64,000 nt of DNA from the NCBI GenBank assembly GCA_016707445.1, contig JADJHR010000008.1:186001-250000 (forward strand), in the 5' to 3' direction. Numbering within the stretch: position 1 is the first letter of the stretch; each line of letters opens with the position of its first letter. Shown piece after piece: positions 1 to 10,300 of this stretch. The notes beneath the pieces were generated by a model. The model was not told the origin of the DNA and made no database searches. It was given only the letters and a program-made list of their open reading frames with translations. The DNA comes from Rubrivivax sp. Its GTDB lineage: Bacteria > Pseudomonadota > Gammaproteobacteria > Burkholderiales > Burkholderiaceae_C. The position numbers were made by a program, and so were the translations under genes.

Positions 1-1015
1 ACCCCGTGCCGATCGTGCCCAGCAGGGCAAAGCCGGCCAGCGCCAGCACCAGCTCTTTGGGAAAGGCCGCGATCAGCCCCACCACTGCGCCGCCGAGCAG
101 GCCGGTCACGATGTAGAAGAGCCCGGCCGTCACCGCTGCGGTGTAGCGCCGTGCCGGGTCGGCACTGGCCTCGGCGCTCATGCAGATGGCTGCGGTGATG
201 GCCGCCAGGTTCAGCGCGTAAGCACCAAACGGGGCCAGCAGCATGCTGGCTGCGCCGGTGATCGCCACCGGCGGCGACACCGGCACGTCGAAGCCGGCGG
301 CACGCTGCGCCGCCACGCCGGGCAGGTTCTGCGACGCCATGGTGACGACGAACAACGGCAGCGCGACACCGATCAGCGCCGGCAGGCTGAACTGCGGCCG
401 CGTGAACACCGGCACCGTCAGCTGCCAGGCGATGCCGCCCAGGTGCAACTGGCCCTGCACCGCGGCCACGGCCAGGCCGACCAGCAGCACGCCCGGCACC
501 GCATAACGCGGCCAGGCGCGCCGGCCCAGCAGATAGGCCGCGCCCATCGCCAGCACCAGCAGGGTCTGGCTGCGCAGCGACAGGAAGGCGTCGAAGGCAA
601 AACGCGTCAGCACGCCGGCCAGCAAGGCGGCGGCCAGCGCCTGCGGAATGCGGTCCATCACGCGCGCGAAGGCGCCGCTGGCGCCGGCCAGTGTGATCAG
701 CAGGCCACAGATCATGAAAGCACCCACGGCCTCGGCCAGTGGCACGCCGGCGCCGGCCGTGACCAGCAGCGCCGCGCCCGGGGTCGACCAGGCAGTAAGC
801 ACCGGCATGCGGTACCACAGGCTCAGGCCCGCGCTGGTCAACCCCATGCCCATGCCCAGCGCCCACAGCCACGACGCCGTGACCTCGGGCGTGGCGCCCA
901 GTGCCGCCGCAGCCTGGAAGATGATGACCACCGAGCTGGTGTAGCCCACCAGCACCGCGACGAAACCGGCCACCACGGCCGGCAACGACAGATCGGCCCA
1001 GAAGGACCGATGCAT
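1..1015 (-). CDS. Benzoate/H+ symporter BenE family, partial (C-terminus off the window)
   Basis: This is a polytopic inner-membrane transporter. The visible 338 codons begin MHRSFWADLSLPAVVAGFVA and continue with the family's run of hydrophobic helices rich in small residues, including a segment reading FVVTMASQNLPGVAAQRAAG and later NLAAITAAICMSAEA. These match the BenE (benzoate/proton symport) family as I know it, which is usually close to 400 residues, so roughly 50-60 C-terminal residues lie beyond base 1. The ATG at 1015-1013 shares one base with the kup stop (TGATG), suggesting translational coupling. The substrate is inferred from the family only; no benzoate-degradation genes are adjacent. 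Confidence 0.85.
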   Translation of the reverse strand, partial: MHRSFWADLSLPAVVAGFVAVLVGYTSSVVIIFQAAAALGATPEVTASWLWALGMGMGLTSAGLSLWYRMPVLTAWSTPGAALLVTAGAGVPLAEAVGAFMICGLLITLAGASGAFARVMDRIPQALAAALLAGVLTRFAFDAFLSLRSQTLLVLAMGAAYLLGRRAWPRYAVPGVLLVGLAVAAVQGQLHLGGIAWQLTVPVFTRPQFSLPALIGVALPLFVVTMASQNLPGVAAQRAAGFDVPVSPPVAITGAASMLLAPFGAYALNLAAITAAICMSAEASADPARRYTAAVTAGLFYIVTGLLGGAVVGLIAAFPKELVLALAGFALLGTIGTG

Positions 1016-2898
1016 CAGATTTCGACTTTCGAGCCCAGCTCGACGATGCGGTTGGTCGGCAGGCTGAGGAAGTCGGCCGCCGCGCTGGCGTTGCGGTGCA
1101 TGCTGGCGAAGAGCTTCTCGCGCCACAGCACCATGCCGCCGCGCAGCGTGGGAATGACCTGGTCGCGGCTGAGGAAGTAGCTGGTCTGCATGTCGTCGAG
1201 TTCGATGCCGCGGCCCGACAAGAGCTTGAGGGCCTCGGGCACGTCGGGTTCGTTCTTGAAGCCGAAGTTCAGCGACACCTGCCAACAGTCGCGGCCCAGC
1301 GATTCGACTTCACAGCGGCGGTCGAAACCGATCCACGGCACTTCATGGTGCTGCACGCTGACGAACAGGTTCTGCGCATGCAGCACCTTGTTGTGCTTGA
1401 GGTTGTGCAGCAGGGCAAAGGGCGTGGCACCCTTCTCGGCCGAGAGAAAGACGGCGGTGCCGACCACCCGCTGCGGCGGGCTCAGGAACAGCGATTCAAG
1501 AAACATCGGCAGTTCGATCGCCTCGTCGCGCAGCCGTTCGGCCATCAGGCGACGGCCCTGCTTCCAGGTCGTCATCAACAGGAACACCACGCCACCAATG
1601 ACCAGCGGGAACCAGCCGCCTTCCAGCACCTTCACCGCGTTGGCGGCAAAGAAGGTGAAGTCGACGGCAAAGAAGAAACCGGTGGCCGCCAGGCACAGCG
1701 GCAGCGGCAACTTCCAGGCGAAGCGGATGACGAAGAACGTCATCACCGTGGTGATGGTCATGTCGATGGTGACCGCGATGCCGTAGGCCGACGCCAGCGC
1801 GCTGCTCGACCCAAAGCTGACCACCGCGGCGACGATGCAAGCGTACAGCGCCCAGTTGACGAAGGGCACGTAGATCTGCCCGATCTCGCGGACCGAGGTG
1901 TGGGCCACGCGCAGCCGCGGCAGGTAGCCCAGCTGGATAGCCTGCTTGGTGACCGAGAAAGCGGCCGTGATCAGCGCCTGCGACGCAATCACCGCGGCGG
2001 CCGTCGCCAGCCCGATGAGCGGAAACAAGGCCCACGGCGGCGCCATCTCATAGAAGGGGTTCTTGATGTTGCCTGGATGGTTGAGCAGCATCGCGCCCTG
2101 GCCGAAGTAGTTGAGCACCAGCGCCGGCCACACCAGCCCGAACCAGGCCAGGCGGATGGGCAGCTTGCCGAAATGGCCCAGATCGGCATACAGCGCCTCG
2201 GCACCGGTCACGCACAGCACCACCGCCCCCAGCGCAATGAAAGCGATGCTGGGGTGATTGAAGACGAATCCCAGCGCATAGCCGGGCCACAGCGCCAGCA
2301 GCACATGCGGGTTGTCGATGATGTGCACCGCGCCCAGCACCGCAAGCACCAAAAGCCAGGTCACGGTGATCGGCCCGAAGAAGCGACCGATGCCGCCGGT
2401 GCCAAAACGCTGCGCGGCAAACAACGCCGTCAGCACGACCAGCGACACCGGCACCACGAAGCGGTGCATGCCGGGTGCGGCGATCTCCAGCCCTTCGACC
2501 GCGCCCAGCACCGACACCGCCGGCGTGATGACGCCATCGCCGAAGAAGATCGCGGTGCCGAAGATGCCCAGCAGCAGCAGACGACGGCGCAGCACCGGCC
2601 TGTCCTTCACCGCCTGCGAGGCCAGCGCCAGCATCGCGATCAGGCCGCCCTCGCCGTTGTTGTCGGCGCGCAGGATCAGCACCACGTACTTGAGCGAGAC
2701 GACCACGGTCAGCGTCCAGAACACCAGCGACAGGATGCCCAGGATGTTGTCGGCCGACAGCGGCACGCGCCCGTGCGCGAAGACCTCTTTCAGCGCATAC
2801 AGCGGGCTGGTGCCGATGTCGCCGTAGACGACGCCGACTGCCGCCAGGGTGAGGCCGGCGATGGCACGCGGTGAGCGCTGGGGGGAGGGTGTGGTCAC
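1015..2898 (-). CDS. kup: Low-affinity K+ transporter Kup (Trk system KupD type)
   Basis: Kup proteins are inner-membrane K+/H+ symporters. The 627-residue product has the family's normal length. It shows the diagnostic N-terminal motif GVVYGDIGTSPLYAL, about 12 hydrophobic segments, and a soluble C-terminal part that ends in SLPTNRIVELGSKVEI. The start is a GTG at 2898, with no clear Shine-Dalgarno sequence upstream; no better start exists before the conserved GDIGTSPLY block. The downstream BenE gene overlaps its stop by one base, so the two are probably one transcript. The 102 bases between kup and gshA hold no gene. Confidence 0.95.
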   Translation of the reverse strand: MTTPSPQRSPRAIAGLTLAAVGVVYGDIGTSPLYALKEVFAHGRVPLSADNILGILSLVFWTLTVVVSLKYVVLILRADNNGEGGLIAMLALASQAVKDRPVLRRRLLLLGIFGTAIFFGDGVITPAVSVLGAVEGLEIAAPGMHRFVVPVSLVVLTALFAAQRFGTGGIGRFFGPITVTWLLVLAVLGAVHIIDNPHVLLALWPGYALGFVFNHPSIAFIALGAVVLCVTGAEALYADLGHFGKLPIRLAWFGLVWPALVLNYFGQGAMLLNHPGNIKNPFYEMAPPWALFPLIGLATAAAVIASQALITAAFSVTKQAIQLGYLPRLRVAHTSVREIGQIYVPFVNWALYACIVAAVVSFGSSSALASAYGIAVTIDMTITTVMTFFVIRFAWKLPLPLCLAATGFFFAVDFTFFAANAVKVLEGGWFPLVIGGVVFLLMTTWKQGRRLMAERLRDEAIELPMFLESLFLSPPQRVVGTAVFLSAEKGATPFALLHNLKHNKVLHAQNLFVSVQHHEVPWIGFDRRCEVESLGRDCWQVSLNFGFKNEPDVPEALKLLSGRGIELDDMQTSYFLSRDQVIPTLRGGMVLWREKLFASMHRNASAAADFLSLPTNRIVELGSKVEI

Positions 2899-3000
2899 TG
2901 GGGATCGTGAGCCGTCCGCAAGCTGCCGGCCGCGCGCCCGGCCAGCTGCGACTTTCGCCGAACGGCCCGCAGCGTCACAGCATCATGCCTTCACAAGGCG

Positions 3001-4290
3001 TCAATCGTAGCTCTCGGCGTCGGGGTCGGTGGCTTCGAGTTCGTAGGATGCGGCCAGCATCGCCAAGCGGCCGATCACGCCGTACATGTAGAAGCGATTC
3101 GGCGCGCTGGCGCCGGGCTTGGCGGTGCGCAGCGGCAGCAAATGGCTTTCGGCGAAGGCCAGCGGCACGTAGCGCGAACCGGGGGCGTTCAGGTTCTCGT
3201 CGATGCCGCGGTCGGCATGCACGCGGTAGTAGCCGCCGACCACGTAACGGTCGATCATGCACACCACGGGTTCGGCCACGGCCTCGTTGATGCGCTCGTA
3301 GGTGGGCACGCCTTCCTGGATCAGCACCTCGGTGACACCGGGCACGTCCTGCGGGCGCATCAAAGCACGGTGCACCCGTTCGGCGTCGATCTCGCGCGCA
3401 TCGCGCACCGTCAACACGCCGGCGCCCAGGCTGCCGGCATCGGCCTTCACGACAACGAAGGGTTTCTCGTTGATGCCGTATTCCTTGAACTTGCGCCGCA
3501 CCTTGGCCAGCATGGCGTCGGCCTGAGTGCGCACGCAGTCCAGCCCGGCGTCGCTGCCCGGATCGACCTCGCCGCAGCGCGCGGCCATCGGGTTGATCAG
3601 CCACGGATCCATGCCCAGCAGCTTGGCGAACTTCTTGGCCACTTCCTCGTAACTGTGGAAGTGATTGGACTTGTGACGTTGCCCCCAGCCGGCATGCAGC
3701 GGCGGCAGCAGGTACTGCTCGTGCAGGTTCTGCAGCATGCCCGGCGCGCCGGCCGACAGGTCGTTGTTGAGCAGGATGGTGCAGGGGTCGAAGTTCTTCA
3801 GCCCCAGCCGCGAGCGCTTGCGCAGCAGCGGCTCGACCACGAGTTCGCTGCCGTCGGGCAGCGCGACGTGGCGCGGCTCGGTCAGCTCGGGTTCATACGA
3901 ACCCAGCCGCACGTTCAATCCGGCCTGGCTGAAGATCTCCACCAGCCGCTTCAGGTGCATCAGGTAGAAGCTGTTGCCGCAGCGCTTGTCGGGCACCAGC
4001 AGCAGGTTCTTCGCCTCGGGGCAGATCTTCTCGATCGCCGCCATCGCCGCCTGCACCGCCAGCGGCAGCATCTGCGGCGTCAGATGGTTGAAGCCTTCGG
4101 GAAACAGGTCGGTGTCGACCGGCGCCAGCTTGTAGCCGGCATTGCGCAGGTCGACCGAGGTGTAGAACGGCGGCGTGTGCTCCATCCATTCGAGCCTGAA
4201 CCAGCGCTCGATGGCGGGCATCGACTCGAGGATGCGCTGCTCGAGTTCGTTGATCGGCCCGGTGAGGGCCGTGATCAGGTGGGGGACCAT
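3001..4290 (-). CDS. gshA: Glutamate-cysteine ligase (gamma-glutamylcysteine synthetase)
   Basis: GshA makes gamma-glutamylcysteine, the first and committed step of glutathione synthesis in the cytosol. The 429-residue protein matches the beta/gammaproteobacterial GshA type (the Acidithiobacillus-like family), which is unrelated in length and sequence to E. coli GshA. Landmarks include RFRLEWMEHTPPFYTSVDLR-like N-terminal sequence, KRCGNSFYLMHLKRLVEIF, and a C-terminal ATP-grasp-like half with VVVKADAGSLGAGVLTVRDA and RFYMYGVIGRLAMLAASYELE. It starts at ATG 4290. Read straight through, the frameshifted RTX reading frame would run 16 bases into this gene; the natural RTX stop lies 77 bases upstream. 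Confidence 0.93.
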   Translation of the reverse strand: MVPHLITALTGPINELEQRILESMPAIERWFRLEWMEHTPPFYTSVDLRNAGYKLAPVDTDLFPEGFNHLTPQMLPLAVQAAMAAIEKICPEAKNLLLVPDKRCGNSFYLMHLKRLVEIFSQAGLNVRLGSYEPELTEPRHVALPDGSELVVEPLLRKRSRLGLKNFDPCTILLNNDLSAGAPGMLQNLHEQYLLPPLHAGWGQRHKSNHFHSYEEVAKKFAKLLGMDPWLINPMAARCGEVDPGSDAGLDCVRTQADAMLAKVRRKFKEYGINEKPFVVVKADAGSLGAGVLTVRDAREIDAERVHRALMRPQDVPGVTEVLIQEGVPTYERINEAVAEPVVCMIDRYVVGGYYRVHADRGIDENLNAPGSRYVPLAFAESHLLPLRTAKPGASAPNRFYMYGVIGRLAMLAASYELEATDPDAESYD

Positions 4291-4366
4291 CGGACGATTC
4301 TAGACAGACATCGGTGGCGCTGGCCTGACCCTTGATGGCCTGCGCGGCTGCCCGGGCCATTGGGCC

Positions 4367-7300
4367 CTACGTCCAGTTGGCCGCAATCACGGGGTTCAAT
4401 ACCGTCTGGTAGGCGGCAGGCAAGGTTGTCTGGCCAGCTGCCGGCGGTGCGAACCCTGCCATGGCGGACACGAGTGCATCGACCTTGCTGTCGAGCAGGG
4501 TCTTGCCATCGACGGTCCTGAACTGCTCGACGTGGAAGGCGTTGCCCGAGTACCAGTTGCTGATGGTGGCACTGTCGGTTCCGCCAATGATGCTGACTTC
4601 CAGATCCGACCCGACGCGGCGCAACCAGAGCTGGTTGGCCGCAACACCACCCCCAGCAAAGAATGTCGGCGCTGCCTGCCGTCCCATCATTGTCGGTGAT
4701 GACATCGGAACCAGAGCCGCTGGCGAGCAGGTAGGTGTCATTGCCCAGGCCGCCGTTGAGCACGTCGCTTCCGGTACCACCGTCCAGGGTGTCGTTGCCA
4801 GCTTCCCCGTACAAGATGTCGTTGTCGGCACCACCGTTCAGGCTGTCGTTGCCGGCGCGGCCGTACAGGGTGTCGGCCCCGGCAGCGCCGTTGATGCTGT
4901 CGTTGCCCGTGGTGCCGGTGATGACTTCGGCCGTGGCGTTGCCGGCGTTGAGCCGGGCCTGGATCGCGGCCAGGTTCCAGGTCGTGCCGTCAGCGAACTT
5001 GAACTGCTGCACGCTGTTGTACGGGCCGCTCGAGTTATCGCTGTAGAAAAACGAGTTGACGATGATCTTGTCGGTCGTGCCGGCGATGGATGCTTCCAGT
5101 GCCACGTTGCCGCCCGACCAGTTGTCGTAGACCTGCTTGAGCATGATCTCTGCTGGCAGAACCCCGGCCTTGAACTGCAAGGTGTTGAGCTTGCCCACCG
5201 TGGCATCGTTCAGGTAGCCCGTGATCAGGTCTTGCCCGTCGCCCTTGCCGAACAAGTAGGTGTTGTTGCCCGGGCCCCCGTCGAGCGTGTCGTTGCCGGT
5301 GCCACCATCGAGCGTGTCGTTGCCGGCCTCACCATAGAGCGTGTCGTTGTCCGCACCCCCGCTCAAGATGTCGTTGCCGGCGCGGCCGTACAAGGTGTCG
5401 GCCCCGGCGGCGCCGTTGATGCTGTCATTGCCCGTGGTGCCGGTTATGGTCTCCACGTTGGTGTTGCCCGCAAACAGCCGGGCCTGGATCGCGGCCAGGT
5501 TCCAGGTCGTGCCGTCAGCGAACTTGAACCGCTGCACGCTGTTATATGGCCCGCTCGGGTTGTCGCTGTTGAAGAACGAGTTGATGACGATCTTGTCAGA
5601 GGTGCCGGCGATGGACGCTTCCAGCGCCACATTGCCGCCCGACCAGTTGTCGTACACCTGCTTGAGAACGATCTCCGAGGGCAGCACGCCGACCTTGAAC
5701 TGCAAGGTGTTGAGCTTGCCCACCGTGGCATCGTTCAGATAGCCCGTGATCAGGTCTTGCCCGTCTCCCTTGCCGAACAAGTAGGTGTTGTTGCCCAGGC
5801 CACCGTTGAGCACGTCGTTTCCGGTGCCACCGTCCAGGGTGTCGTTGCCGGCTTCCCCGTACAAGGTGTCGTTGTCGGCACCACCGTTCAGGCTGTCGTT
5901 GCCGGCGCGGCCGTACAGGGTGTCGGCCCCGGCGGCGCCGTTGATGCTGTCGTTGCCCGTGGTGCCGGTGATGACTTCGGCCGTGGCGTTGCCGGCGTTG
6001 AGCCGGGCCTGGATCGCAGCCAGGTTCCAGGTCGTGCCGTCAGCGAACTTGAACTGCTGCACGCTGTTGTACGGCCCGCTCGGGTTGTCGCTGTTGAAGA
6101 ACGAGTTGACGATGATCTTGTCAGAGGTGCCGGCGATGGACGCTTCCAGCGCCACATTGCCGCCCGACCAGTTGTCGTACACCTGCTTGAGTACGATCTC
6201 CGAGGGCAGCACGCCGACCTTGAACTGCAAGGTGTTGAGCTTGCCCACCGTGGCATCGTTCAGATAGCCCGTGATCAGGTCTTGCCCGTCGCCCTTGCCG
6301 AACAAGTAGGTGTTGTTGCCCAGGCCACCGTTGAGCACGTCGTTTCCGGTACCACCGTCCAGGGTGTCGTTTCCAGCTTCCCCGTACAAGATGTCGTTGT
6401 CGGCACCACCGTTCAGGCTGTCGTTGCCGGCGCGGCCGTACAGGGTGTCGGCCCCGGCAGCGCCGTTGATGCTGTCGTTGCCCGTGGTGCCGGTGATGAC
6501 TTCGGCCGTGGCGTTGCCGGCGTTGAGCCGGGCCTGGATCGCAGCCAGGTTCCAGGTCGTGCCGTCAGCGAACTTGAACTGCTGCACGCTGTTGTACGGG
6601 CCGCTCGGGTTGTCGCTGTTGAAGAACGAGTTGACGATGATCTTGTCGGTCGTGCCTACGATGGACGCTTCCAGTGCCACGTTGCCGCCCGACCAGTTGT
6701 CGTAGACCTGCTTGAGCATGATCTCTGCTGGCAGAACCCCGGCCTTGAACTGCAAGGTGTTGAGCTTGCCCACCGTGGCATCGTTGAGATACCCCTTGAT
6801 CAGGTCTTGCCCGTCGCCCTTGCCGAACAGATAGGTGTTGTTGCCCAGGCCACCATCGAGCACGTCGTTGCCGGTGCCACCGATCAAGACATCGTCGCCG
6901 CCGAGTCCGTACAGCGTGTCGTCGCCGCCACCTCCATCCAAGGTATCCATCCCCGACGTACCGGTGAGCGTCTCGCTGATGTCGGTGCTTTGCGCCAACT
7001 TGGCAACAATGGCCGCCAAGTCCCAAACCGTTCCGTCCGCAAATACCACCTGCTGCAAGGGGTTGTAGCTGTTGCCTGGGCCGGAGCCGCTGAAGAAGTC
7101 GCGCACCGTGATCTGATCGCCTGTGCCATCGATTCTCAGCACCAGGGCATCGCTGGAACTCGCCCCGCGGCTGACCAGAACGTCGTCCACGTTTACGCCC
7201 GATCTGAACTCGAGCCTGTTGAGCTTGCCGACGGTGCCGTCATTCACGCCGTAGAGCGTATCTTGCCCGTCACCGCGGCCAAACACGAAGGCGTTGCTGC

Positions 7301-10300
7301 CGGTGCCGCCGTTCAACGCGTCGTTACCGGCGCCACCGATAAGGTGATCGTCACCGTCTTCTCCATTCAGCGTGTCATTGCCGTCACCACCGACCAGCGT
7401 GTCGTTGCCGGCCCGGCCGAACACGATGTCATCGCCCCCGCGGGCATCGATCGTGTCACTGCCGCTCGTCCCCTCCAGTGATTCCGCCCCGTCGGTGCCC
7501 AACAGCAGGGCGGCAGCGCGCAAGGCCGCTTGCGTCCAGATCGTGCCGTCCGAGAACGTGAGCTGTTCGATCCAGGTGTATTCCCACCCATCCTTCAATG
7601 CCGTGTCGATCCGCAGCACTTCACCAGTGTCGCGAATCGTGATGTACGCATTGCCGGTGAGATCACGCGTGAAGGCAAGGTCGGCGACGTTCAATCCCGT
7701 CAGCTCCAAGGTGTCGTCGCCGGGGTTTGTCCAGTTGTCATGCTCGCTGATTCTGTCGTTACCGTAGCCACGCCCCCACCGGTAGGTGTCGTTGCCTTCG
7801 CCTCCGATGAGCTGGTCCACGCCCGTGCCCCCATCCAGTACGTCACTGCCAGGGCCGCCGTTGAGTGAATCATCCCCGACGCCACCGTACAGGATGTCGT
7901 TGCCGACAGCTCCGGTAATGGTGTCGTTGCCGCCATATCCGTTGATCTCGTCGTTGGAATCAAAGCCCAACAAGTTGTCAGCGCCCTCACCGCCGCGCAA
8001 GGTCTCGACCCGCATGCGCTCCCGGCCCCAGATCATCCCGTCAGCAAATTCGATCTGCTGGACGCCGTTGTAGGCGTTGTAGATGTCGCCGAAGAAGAAG
8101 AAACCTTCGATCGTCACCTTGTCGTTAGTGCCGGAAACCGATATTTCCAGCGCCGAACCCCAGCCGTTGTTCAAGTTCTGCCTGAGCATCAGGTCCGTCG
8201 GCACTACGCCGGGCTTGAACCTAAGTGTGTTGACCTTGCCAACTGCCGCGTCCATGGCGTCCGTCAGGATGGAGTCCTGCCCATCACCTCGCCCGAAGAC
8301 AAACACGTCGTTGCCCCTGCCGCCGTCGAGCGTGTCGTTGCCTGTGCCGCCATCGAGCACGTCGTCGCCATCGTCGCCGTTGAGTCGGTCGTCGCCGGCG
8401 CCGCCTTGGACGAGGTCGTTGCCGGCAGAGCCGGAGAGCTGGTCGTCTCCGGCACTGCCAGTAAACAAGTCGTCGCTCAACGTGCCACGCAACACGTCGT
8501 TGCCCGATGTGCCGGCAAGCGTCTTGTTGATGATCGTTTGCAAGTCCCAGCTCGTGCCGTCGGCAAACTCGAAGCGCTGCACGCCGTTGTAGATCGATTG
8601 CGGTTGGTCGAAGAAGAAGAAACCGTTGATCGTCACCTTGTCGGCGGCACCGGCAATCGAGACATCCAAAGCCGCGCCCCAGCCGTTGTTGACGTTCTGC
8701 TGCAGCACCAGATCGCCGGGCAGCACACCCGGCTTGAACTTGAGGGTGTTGATCTTGCCGGCAGCGTTGTCGCTCGAGTCGTCGAGGATGGTGTCTCGCC
8801 CGTCTCCCCGGTCGAACACAAACACGTCGTCGCCCTTGCCGCCGCTGAGTGTGTCGCTGCCCACTCCGCCATCGAGCACGTCGTTGCCATCGTCGCCGCT
8901 GAGTCGGTCGTCGCCAGCGCCGCCCTCGATCGTGTCGTTGCCGGCCGAGCCGGAGAGTTGGTCTGCTCCGGCGCTGCCCGCAAAGAAGTCGTCGCTCAGC
9001 GTGCCACGCAGCGCGTCGTTGCCAGCTGTGCCGGAAAGAGTCTTGTTGATGATCGTTTGCAAGTCCCAGCTCGTGCCGTCGGCAAACTCGAAGCGCTGCA
9101 CGCCGTTGTAGATCGATTGCGGCTGATCGAAGAAGAAGAAGCCGTTGATCGTCACCTTGTCGGCGGTGCCGGCAATCGAGACATCCAAAGCCGCTCCCCA
9201 GCCGTTGTTGACGTTCTGCTGCAGCACCAGATCGCCGGGCAGCACGCCGGGCTTGAACTTCAGCGTGTTGATCTTGCCGGCGGCGTTGTCGCTCGAGTCG
9301 TCGAGGATGGTGTCTTGCCCATCACCCCGGCCGAACACGAACACGTCATCGCCCTTGCCGCCGCTGAGTGTGTCGCTGCCCACTCCGCCATCGAGCACGT
9401 CGTTGCCATCGTCGCCGTTGAGTCGGTCGTCGCCAGCGCCGCCTTCGATCCTGTCGTTGCCGGCGGAGCCAGAAAGCTGGTCGGCTCCGGCACTGCCAGT
9501 AAACAAGTCGTCGCTCAGCGTGCCGCGCAGCACGTCGTTGCCGGCCGTGCCGGCGAGCGTCCCGTTGATGATGGTCTGCAGGTCCCAGCTTGTGCCGTCG
9601 GCAAACTCGAAGCGCTGCACGCCGTTGTAGATCGACTGCGGCTGGTCGAAGAAGAAGAAACCGTTGATCGTCACCTTGTCGGCGGTGCCGGCAATCGAGA
9701 CATCCAAAGCCGCGCCCCAGCCGTTGTTGACGTTCTGCTGCAGCACCAGATCGCCGGGCAGCACGCCCGGCTTGAACTTGAGCGTGTTGATCTTGCCCGC
9801 CGCACTGTCCAGTGCGTCGTCTTGAATGATGTCTTGCCCGTCGCCCCGTCCGAACACGAACACGTCGTTGCCTTTGCCGCCGCTGAGCGTGTCACTGCCC
9901 GATCCGCCGTCGAGCATGTCGTCGCCATCACCGCCTTGGAGACTGTCTTGCCCTTCTCGGCCCCAGATGAAATCCGACCCGGCATTGCCGCTAAGGTTGT
10001 CGTTTCCGGCGCCGCCGTCGATCGAGTCGTTGCCTTCTGCGCCCGCCAGAGCGTTGTTGCCGGTGTTGCCCATCACCACGTCGTCACGGCTGGTGCCGGT
10101 CGTTGCGGCGCCGTAGAGAAGGCCGGCGTCTGCGGCTGCGGTCAGCAGCGATGACCCTGCGGGCAGGGCTTCAATCCAGCCTCGGAGCGTCGCCAGACCG
10201 TCGAACCCGACTGCTTGCAGCGTGGGCGCAGCGAAGCGCTGCAGCTCGACCAGATCTTCAATGGCTTTCTGCGGCGAGCTGCCATGTTGCGCGATGAGCA

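Noticed and set aside
4291..4366. A weak hairpin (GGGCC-CAAT-GGCCC, minus strand) after the natural RTX stop as a terminator.
   Set aside because: The stem is only five base pairs with no T run, too weak to call.
4461..7481. A 1006-codon open frame on the plus strand opposite the RTX gene.
   Set aside because: It is a periodic mirror of the 525-bp repeats with no start signals or family features; GC-rich repeats keep the opposite strand open.
4731..9858. Regularly spaced repeats that could be taken for a CRISPR-like array.
   Set aside because: Period is 525 or 519 bases, all in frame, coding RTX blocks; there are no short repeats with unique spacers or cas genes.
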